From Shewanella denitrificans OS217 (GTDB taxonomy: Bacteria; Pseudomonadota; Gammaproteobacteria; Enterobacterales; Shewanellaceae): DNA of 64,000 nt. The stretch spans positions 124,001 through 188,000 of the forward strand of contig NC_007954.1 of assembly GCF_000013765.1 (NCBI RefSeq). The letters run 5' to 3'. The translations under genes were made by a program, and so were the position numbers. The stretch's first letter is position 1; the number at the start of each line of letters is the position of its first letter. Shown here piece by piece: positions 27,516 through 35,800 of this stretch. The notes below the pieces were generated by a model that did no database searches, had not been told where the DNA came from, and was given only the letters and a program-made list of their open reading frames with translations.

Positions 27516-27848
27516 ATGAAGTATTTTTTATGGGTTTTATACCTGTTTTTATTAGCCGTGTCGACAGTTACTTTGCTAGTAGGGGAACTAGTGATTGGAG
27601 TGTTTGTATTTCTTACCATCATTGCTTATGTTAATTTTGTTCCTCAAGTTAAATCAATGAGAAATGATTCTAAAGAGTTTAATGATCATATTTTATTTTT
27701 TCTGATATTTTCATTTATGATATCTTTTTTGGGGACTTTGTTCCCTCAATACGCGACATTTATTATGTGGTTTTGGATTGTTGTTTATATTTTTAAGAGC
27801 CTTAAATTAGATAAATATTTTAAGAAGAATGAAAAAAATGAAAGTTAA
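27516..27848 (+). CDS. Candidate membrane immunity protein of the orphan tip
   Basis: The 110-residue protein is almost entirely hydrophobic, with about four membrane helices ('YFLWVLYLFLLAVSTVTLL', 'IGVFVFLTIIAYVNFV', 'ILFFLIFSFMISFLG', 'TFIMWFWIVVYIF') and a lysine-rich C-terminal tail. It begins 43 bases after the orphan RHS tip and ends before a terminator hairpin. Small multi-pass membrane proteins often serve as immunity factors against toxins that act on or cross the inner membrane. That role is inferred from position only; the family is not recognised. Confidence 0.6.
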   Translation: MKYFLWVLYLFLLAVSTVTLLVGELVIGVFVFLTIIAYVNFVPQVKSMRNDSKEFNDHILFFLIFSFMISFLGTLFPQYATFIMWFWIVVYIFKSLKLDKYFKKNEKNES

Positions 27849-27885
27849 AGGGCATAGAATAAACATGGCCATATATGGACGCTCC

Positions 27886-27937
27886 CGGTGAGTCAAGGCA
27901 TCGCTTTGTCCACCAGAGGCTCACCGAAGGCTTTTTT
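27886..27937 (+). terminator. Terminator-like hairpin after orphan tip module
   Basis: CGGTGAG (27886-27892) pairs with CTCACCG (27920-27926), followed by AAGGC and seven T residues. A closely related hairpin with the same stem and tail stands after the immunity gene of the intact RHS module (37950-37990), so it travels as the right border of these modules. Confidence 0.7.
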
Positions 27938-28139
27938 GTCTTGGTTTTCTGTTCAACTGCTTTACTCCTGCCATTGTTTATTGATGCGACTCATGTACCG
28001 CTAAAAGCGGTTGTACTGCCCTGATGTTTATAAAATAAGCGGGCTATACATGAACCTTGCAGAGTGTGCAGCCGATGATTTTTTGTAGAAAGTTTGTCAA
28101 GAACGTCAGAGGGCCTCGAAAATCGTTGAACCCAAAGGC

Positions 28140-28217
28140 ATAGCGTTTCAAGAGCTCACTACTGTGAGCATTAAGAAAAGCGTCGACGACATTTCGCCAG
28201 TTGTTGTCAGCACTTAA
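28140..28217 (+). pseudogene. 3' remnant of a REP-associated transposase gene
   Basis: Positions 28176-28217 are identical over 42 bases to 26217-26258, the last codons of the intact transposase gene including the TAA stop. Weaker similarity extends left to about 28140. Nothing of the catalytic region remains. Confidence 0.85.
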
Positions 28218-28421
28218 AAGTGGGCTAACTTAAATTAATCGCACCAATGACTGCTTAGGCCCCTGAAACTGCATGGGTTGGCATACTGTTGCCTGAAACT
28301 CCTACTTTTCGCTGATATTTGCTTATTTTGCTTCTCATCATCCATTTGAACCGCGGTTTATCGGTCATTTTGCTGTTAAGTTACTCCCCTTATTTTATCG
28401 TAAACAATAATGGCACTATGT

Positions 28422-28481
28422 TATTGTTTTAACATGGCTGGTCAGATTCGTGGCATTGTTTTAATATGGCTGGCTAGATTT
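28422..28481. repeat. REP-like repeat, copies 2 and 3 in tandem
   Basis: Two units of the 28-base repeat described at 26473 lie in tandem at 28422-28449 and 28454-28481, separated by 4 bases. Both contain ATGGCTGG followed by (T/C)(C/T)AGATT. Confidence 0.7.
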
Positions 28482-28640
28482 GGGGTAAAATACCACTATC
28501 GAAAAATTCCTTTAACATAAAGCATACTAATTTACGTTAGGCATGGCATTGGCCAAGTCCAACAAGGGATTGATGTACCGCAAACATCAAAACTCATAAA
28601 TGCGAAAGTGTTAGTGCCTAATACACAAATAGGATCGAGA

Positions 28641-28958
28641 ATGAAAAAAACTATATGGTTGAGTACAGTTGTCTATTCACTACTTTCGTTTAGTGCTTTC
28701 GCATTTGATGGCGTGACAGTCACTAAAGTGAAATTTATTGATGAATGGGATGTTGGATTTACTAAAGTGGAAATCGAATCCCCAACGTCATGTGGCGGCA
28801 CCTGGTTTTGGATGAGCAGGGATAACGCGAATTATAATCTTTATATGTCTAGAGTGCTAGCAGCCCTTATGGCAGGTAAAGAGATTAGAATTGCCGAAAG
28901 AGCTCCAGGGTATTGCGAGGGAATTCACCTATACAATCCTAGGATAGGAAGTATGTAG
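28641..28958 (+). CDS. Small secreted protein, array family member 1
   Basis: This 105-residue protein begins with a signal peptide ('TIWLSTVVYSLLSFSAFAF'). The mature part follows the array plan: two strands ('VTVTKVKFIDE', 'FTKVEIE'), first Cys in 'TSCGGTWFWMSRD', a helix 'MSRVLAALMAGK', a strand 'EIRIAERA', and second Cys in 'GYCEGIHLY'. ATG 28641 is chosen over 28608 because AGGA lies 6 bases upstream and the signal peptide then starts correctly. It lies left of the intact RHS gene, separated from most of the array. Function unknown. Confidence 0.78.
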   Translation: MKKTIWLSTVVYSLLSFSAFAFDGVTVTKVKFIDEWDVGFTKVEIESPTSCGGTWFWMSRDNANYNLYMSRVLAALMAGKEIRIAERAPGYCEGIHLYNPRIGSM

Positions 28959-28999
28959 AAATGGCGAAGAATTAAATATCAACTGCACTTGAAAGTATG

Positions 29000-29101
29000 C
29001 ATCTTCCACTAAGCGCAAGAAAATTGTCGATGTGGGTGTCGTGGTCAGCTAATTATGGTCACGTCCTCTTAAATCTCAGATTAGTATCGAACTTCTTATT
29101 T
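29000..29101 (+). pseudogene. Second 5' remnant of a REP-associated transposase gene
   Basis: The stretch around 29054-29100 resembles the start of the transposase gene and its degenerate copy at 24954 (CACGTCCTCTTAAATCTCAG compared with CGCGCCCTAGAAGAACTCAA). The 40 or so bases before it also match the upstream flank at 24910-24950. It is a heavily decayed fragment. Confidence 0.6.
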
Positions 29102-29187
29102 CCCGGATTTAGGTTCTAAGTGCATATCGAAACTGCTTCATGTTATCAGTTTGTAATGTCTATTTAAGTTTTTAAACTAGGAAGAAA

Positions 29188-29535
29188 ATGAAATATTTAG
29201 CAATAATATTGACGCTAGTCAGTTCTGCTACATTTGCCGGAGGCTGGGCAACACCAGCTGTTCCTATAAGAATTGATGTTGTCCAAGGAGGTGGTTTCAT
29301 GATTTATGGAGCATTCGGTAACCCTGGTAACTGTACGATAGCTGATAAGGTATTTGTTGAAAAAGAGCACCCACAGTACAATGAAATTTATGCAATAGTA
29401 TTGGCTGCATATATGTCGGGAAAACGAGTACAGCCTTATGTGCATTCTTGTAAAACTAGAGGCTGGTATGTAACTCCTGATATAACGTTTAACACTTTAA
29501 CGCCAGGAGGCTCTCTTAATATACTCGGTAACTAA
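29188..29535 (+). CDS. Small secreted protein, array family member 2
   Basis: A 115-residue protein with signal peptide 'MKYLAIILTLVSSATFAGG'. The mature part shows strands 'IRIDVVQGGGFMIYG', first Cys in 'NPGNCTIADKVFVEK', the family helix 'EIYAIVLAAYMSGK', strand 'RVQPYVHSC' with the second Cys, and a longer C-terminal extension ('ITFNTLTPGGSLNILGN'). A good ribosome binding site (AGGAAGAA) precedes the ATG. It is the last gene before the copied gspN terminator and the intact RHS gene. Function unknown. Confidence 0.82.
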   Translation: MKYLAIILTLVSSATFAGGWATPAVPIRIDVVQGGGFMIYGAFGNPGNCTIADKVFVEKEHPQYNEIYAIVLAAYMSGKRVQPYVHSCKTRGWYVTPDITFNTLTPGGSLNILGN

Positions 29536-29872
29536 TATTAACAAGGCAAACCATTCTGACGCATTTTCGTTACTTGTTAGCTGTTTTATTATGGTCGTCC
29601 TGATTTATTAACAGTAGTCACCTGATGTAAATATATACAGCCCAATATTGGGTCGTTACACTCTGAACCGCCTTCATCCAGCCCTGTGCCTAATCGGTCA
29701 GGGCTTTTTATTATTACGGGTTTTAAGCTGTTGATTTAAATCTATTCAATAATATCATCTTGAGAAAAAACAGTGTTACATAACTGAGTCGCGTGTTAAC
29801 ATTTTGTTTTTTGGTGATCTGGTATATCCGAAAAGGATTTCACGGCCTCAGCATCGTTTAAGGATGAATAAC
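29536..29872. other. Intergenic region with the copied gspN terminator, upstream of RHS2
   Basis: No gene is seen. It contains the right copy of the 79-bp direct repeat, including a complete terminator stem-loop (AGCCCTG/CAGGGCT) that would insulate the RHS gene from upstream transcription. The remaining 160 bases before ATG 29873 must hold the RHS promoter. Confidence 0.65.
29634..29712. repeat. Right copy of 79-bp direct repeat
   Basis: It matches 18036-18114 with one mismatch (29640-29712 identical). Here it has no gsp gene in front of it, so it is a displaced copy of the gspN terminator region. Confidence 0.92.
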
Positions 29873-32800
29873 ATGTTCAAAAAACTAGCCTTCATTTCTG
29901 TGTGTTTTTTACTTGAGGCGATATCCTTTAAGGCGAATGCGATTAGCGATGGTGGCATTTCAAAAGTATATATGGGGGAAGGTAAGTTCTCTTTGAGCAT
30001 TTATTCCGATCCCTTCACAAACCAACCTATGGCAGTTGCCCCCTGCGATGTTGAAACCCAGAGCAATAAGCTTGTAAGCACATCGATTTCGATTAACCGT
30101 GCAGTGCCTTTACCTATTGATGGTAACTACCCGATAGATAATTGTGGAACCACAAAATGGTACCGTACAAAAGTCGCGACTCTTACGCCTATACCGGGCG
30201 AGTTGTTGGCAGGAAGCAATAACAGCATTACCCAAGGATTATTAGATTTAGGTGAATATCAATACCGTTATCAAAGCTGCACTGCATCTGGGTATTGCCA
30301 AGGATATTCAACCCCGCTAACTATTACAGTTCAACCGATAACCAAACCAGAGCAACTGTTGTTGCAAACCCCTTCCAATTCCAGTGTTGAATTAACATGG
30401 AGTTTGCCGAATAGAATTTCATTGAGAGATCAAGATAGCGTCGTTGAGCAAAGTGTTAATGGTGCAGCTTGGACTAAAGTTTATGTGGGCAAACAAACTT
30501 CAATAATCTTACCAACATCTGTTGGGCAATATCAGTTTAGAATTAAAACATGCAGCTTTGCTAGCTGTAGTGATTATGCGTTATCGAACAGTATTAACAG
30601 AAGTGGCGGCACGATTGAACAATTAAATTATAGCATTCATAAAGATGCTAACGGCAATATCTATCTTGTCCGCCCTGCTACATTTATTCCGATATCGGGT
30701 GATATTTTCATTCCTCTTTTTATTGCCGATAAAGGCAATGTGATTGTAATGACTAAGAATGGTGCATCTTGGTCATTAACAGAAATTACCTATGAGGAGT
30801 TTATCGCTTTACAAACTAATATCGTTCGTGAAGCTTCAGTGCGATACGAAAATTTAACCGGTAATACCAGCCTTGACCTCATCATTTCGCTAAGTGGCAA
30901 TTTCGCAGATAGCATTGTAGTCAATGATATCAATGCAACAACTCATGAGGCTACGTATTGGGATTGTAGCGAAAGTGTTTGTGTTGTAGCAGGTTCTCCT
31001 GAGGCTGTGCCTGCAGTACAAGTAGCGCCTATACCAAGTATCAATGTTGCTTCATCAAGTGTAGGTATCACATCGGGGGACTTTAGAGTCGACGAGTCAG
31101 GTGCGGCTACATTTAATATGCCGCTGAGTTTCCCTGTCGGAATTGCCAGTGTTACACCGCAAATGAGCTTATCTTATAATTCCAATTCAGGTAATGGTGA
31201 ATTAGGCATTGGCAGCAGCATTGTTGGGCTGAGTTCCATTACTCGTTGCCGCTCAACCTTTGAGCAAGATGGTGTTTCAGGAACATTAACACTGACCAAA
31301 GCTGATAGATTTTGCATCAATGGACGAAAGTTGGTGTTAAAGAAAAATACTGGCGAGTATGGTGCAGCGGGCTCGGAATACGCGACTGAAGTCGACAGCT
31401 TTATTTCTGTCGTTGCAGTAGGCAGTAGTGGTAACGGTCCGGATCATTTTGAAGTGACACATAAAGATGGCCGTTTTGAAACATATGGTCAAGCTGGTAA
31501 TAGTCAACTATTCGGATTTGATGGGGATACCATAGAGACTTGGTATCTATCAAGCCAGCAAGATAACCTAAAATTAGATGACAACAAGATCAGCTATTGT
31601 TATATCAATGGTGGCCTTAATTGTCGTTCAACTTCAATGTTGGCTGGTAATAATGAGATTTTGATCGATACCATTAGTTATAGCGGCAACACAGTTGAAT
31701 TTAATTATCAACATCGTACCGACGTAAGTCAGGGGTATTCGCTAGGGACATTAAAAGAGCAAACACTGCGATTGGAAGATGTTCTTGTTAAAAATCATAA
31801 TAATGTGCCCTTAACAAAATATCTGACGTCTTATGATTATAATGTTGCAAGTGGGTTCAGTCAGTTGCTTTCTTTGGTACAATGTAATGGTTCTGGAAAT
31901 AGTTGCCTGCAGCCCATAAGGTTTAATTGGAAACCTGCAAACCCATACTTAATGTCTACCGGTAGGTGTTTTAGCACTGATCCCAATCCCTATGTTTCCG
32001 ATACCGGCACCTGTAAATTACCTAAGACGGATGGTACATTTTACGGGGCAAAACCCATTGATTTCAACGCCGATGGTTTTGTTGATTTAAGTTATTTGGT
32101 CGCTGAAGGGAGTTATTATTATTTAAACTTCTTGCTTAATAATAACGGTGTATTAACTGGGGAAAATGCTCCGCATTCGAATTCCAGTGAACGCTTATAT
32201 TTCTCAAATGATAATACCCCCGAATGGCACATCATAGATGCTAACGGTGATGGCTATCAGGATGTTTTGCTAAAGCGTAAAAGAACGACAAAATATACAA
32301 GCCAAGCTAATCCAGAACAATGGTTCTTATATCAAAATTCCGGCAAAACGGATCATAGAGAACGATTATTTACTCCTGTAGAGTTTGATTTACCCACCTT
32401 TGAAAATAAAGCCCTAGTTGTTGCTGTCTATGATTACGATGGTGATGGACTCGCTGATGTTATCGCTGGTCGTAAAGACGGTACTACCTATGGCTATAGA
32501 AAAAACAACGGTAATGGTTTTGATGCTTTTGTTACCTTGCATGTTAATGGCAGTTCACGTAATCAGGTGGAGTTTGATAAGTCGATATATGGAGATTTTA
32601 ATGGTGATGGCAAAGTCGATCGCATATATAAATCAAGACCAAATTATACTCAGTGCGATCCGGGCAGAACCTGTACCGTAGATTGGCGATTAAATGGGAG
32701 CTTTATATCCACCAACATGATCAATGTTGTCGTCGGTGATATCAATGGTGATGGTTTATCTGATCTTGTGTATGAATATGGTGTCCATAATAAAATTAGA

Positions 32801-35800
32801 ACTCGATATGCAACAGGCAAAGGATTTACTGATGGTGAGACACTGTCCTTAGAGGAAGGTTTCAAGCATGTACAACTAGTCGATATTAATGCGGATAGTC
32901 GAGCCGATCTTGTTTATTACATTCCCAGCACAAGACGCTTTAAATACCATTTATCAACAGCCAATGGATTCAGTGACAGTGAGTTGCTCGATGCCTCAGT
33001 AAGCGCCGGGACCAATGTCGATCAAGTGTTTGTTGTTGATATTAATGGCGATGGGCTCAACGATATCTCTTATGTGGATATCAGTGCTAAATCATTGAAG
33101 ATTATTAGAGGTCAATCACAACCGGATAATGAAGTTAACAAAGTATCAAGCATAGTAGATGGTTATGGTCAATCTACGGCAATAAAATACCGTACTATGT
33201 TGGATAAGACTGTCTACCAGGTTTCACAAGCGCAAGACTCGCCCTTTTACACGCCGGAAAATTTGAATTTACTTAATTGGGGTCGTGGCAGTCGTATCTT
33301 CAATCTTTTGTCACCAATGTCTCTGGTGGCTTCTACAGAAAATCGTCAGCAAAGAGTTAATTATAAATACTATAAAGCCTTGCTACAGGGTGGCGGTAGA
33401 GGTTTTCTTGGCTTTGGACACATAGAGTCAAGGTATTATAAATCAGGCTCGGAATTTAAAACGACAACATCATATAGACAAGATTTCCCCTTTACCGGAA
33501 TGGCTGAAGTGACTTTTCGTTACTATGGTGATATCAGTTTAGGCTCTGTGATAAATAAGCTAAAGCTAGAAAGAACCATTGCGCCTTTTCAACCTGTCAT
33601 AGAAAAAGTGACAGAAAATAATAGCAGCATCAGCAGCGCTTCTTTGCTTCAATCACTCAGTAAGAAAATTACTCAGCGTCAATACGATTTGTTTGGCAAT
33701 ATCACCCAAGAACAGGTCACGACGACAGATTATGCTAATAGTAATCAAGTGACGACTCAGGTTGTAGATAACGAGTATGGCAGTACAGATGAGTATAAAC
33801 GATTTGGTCGTTTAACTAAGACCACGGTGACTCACGGGGTGACTGGTCAAAATACTATCATGCGCGAGAGTGAATTTACTTACCTGAGCAATCTATTATT
33901 AGAAAATGAAATTATAGAACCAAATGGCGGGAATGAGCTTTATCTTCAAACACATTATAACTATGACTCGCTAGGGAATGTGATTAAAACCTCTGTCTGT
34001 TCTAAGCATTTTGAAACCACATGTGGTGCAGGGCAACAGAATACTAATGACCCATTATCAATACACCGTAGTACAGTGAACAATTATGATGCCCAAGGGC
34101 GCTACCTTATCAGTAGTGGCAATGATCTCTTTATTGAGGCAAGGTTCAAAAATTTCAATGCATTTGGCCAACCTCAAACAATCTTAGATGCTAATAATAA
34201 AGCCGCCGATGTACGCTATGACGACTTTGGCAATGAGTATTTCAAACGGGATGGTACCGGTTCAAGTCAACACACAACTAAGGCATGGTCTAGCGATTCA
34301 GCTTCGATTGCGGCCCCATCAATCGCGGAAGATTATTTTTATGTCATTGGCATTAGTGCTCAAGGTGCACCGAGTAAGTGGCAGTACATCAACGATAATG
34401 GGCAAATGATTGCCGAAGTTAGCCAAGGTTTCTCTGAGGATATTTATCAAGGCCATAAATACGATGCATACGGGCGTAAGACTCATGAATCTATACCCAG
34501 CACGTTGAGTGTTGCTCTGTATGGTCCAGTATGGGTTCGTACTGGCTATGATGTATTCGATAGGGTTATCTCTACTACCACGCCAGAGCGAGTCACTCAA
34601 TTTACCTACGACAACCGCGTGACAAGTTCTACTGTCAGCAACGCTGCAGGGGCGATTCATACCTTTAGTCAAAGCTCTAGCAAACAAATTGATGCACAAG
34701 GCCGGCTGCTCTATGTCATAGATAACGATAATCAACGCCTGGATTACACGTATGATGCTATGGGTAATTTATTAACTGTGACAGGTGTCGACCAGCAAGT
34801 GACGACCAATCAGTATGATGCCAAAGGCTACCAAAAAGAGTGGATGAATGATCCTGATTCGGGGGAGTGGCATTATAGTTATAACGCCCTGGGTGAATTG
34901 GTAAGCCAGACCGATGCCAAGCAGCAGAGTATAAGTTACACCTATGACGCCTTGGGCAGAACCCTGTCTCGTACCGACGCAGAGGGGACGGCTCAGTGGC
35001 GTTTTATCGACACCCGACCACATCTATTGAAGCAAGAAACTACCACTGGCTATGTTAAACAATATCAATATGATGATTTTGGACGGCAAATACAGACCCA
35101 ACTGGTATTAAACGCAGAGCAGCAATTTTTCGTTGAATCGCAGACTTACGATCAGTTTGGCCGAGTGTTCCAAAAATTTGATGCCAGCGGTGACTTCCAA
35201 GGTATACGTTATCATTACAACGACCGCGGGTACGTATTTAAGCATCAAGAGGCTCGAGAGGGCATGAATGGTGAAGTGTATTACACCATCAATGCCATAA
35301 ATGCCCTGGGACAAATCACCGATGAAAGCCTAGGTAATGGCGCCCATGTTGTTAAAAATTACAGCAACCTAACCGGTAAGCTAAATGGCTTGGCTGGAAG
35401 TCATCAAAATCAAACCTATAGTTTCGATGGCCTAGGCAACTTAAAGCAGCGAATTAATTATAATCGCACTGTTAATGGTCAGGCCCTAACCGAAGAGTTT
35501 GATTACGACAGCCTTAATCGCTTAGAAACCGTGCAGTTAAATGGCATTGAGACGTTAGGATTAACCTATGAGGGTAATGGCAATATTCTGTCTAAATCCA
35601 ATGTTGAAGCTGGTGCACGCTATCAATATGCAACACAAGCGGCACAATGTAATGCCACAACGGATGTTGTAGCAGGCCCCCATGCATTAACGCAAGTGGG
35701 GCAATTAAGCTACTGCTATGATGCCAACGGTAATCAAACTCGCACCTTTAGCGGCACAAACCAAACCAGAGCAGTAAGCTATACCAGCTTCGATAAAGTG

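Larger units (their letters stand above)
27938..28640. other. Intergenic scar region with transposase and REP remnants
   Basis: About 700 bases with no intact gene. It contains a 3' fragment of the transposase gene near 28140-28217 and two REP-like units (28422-28449, 28454-28481). The sequence between them shows no supported coding frame. The region looks like an accumulation of recombination and transposition debris. Confidence 0.65.
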
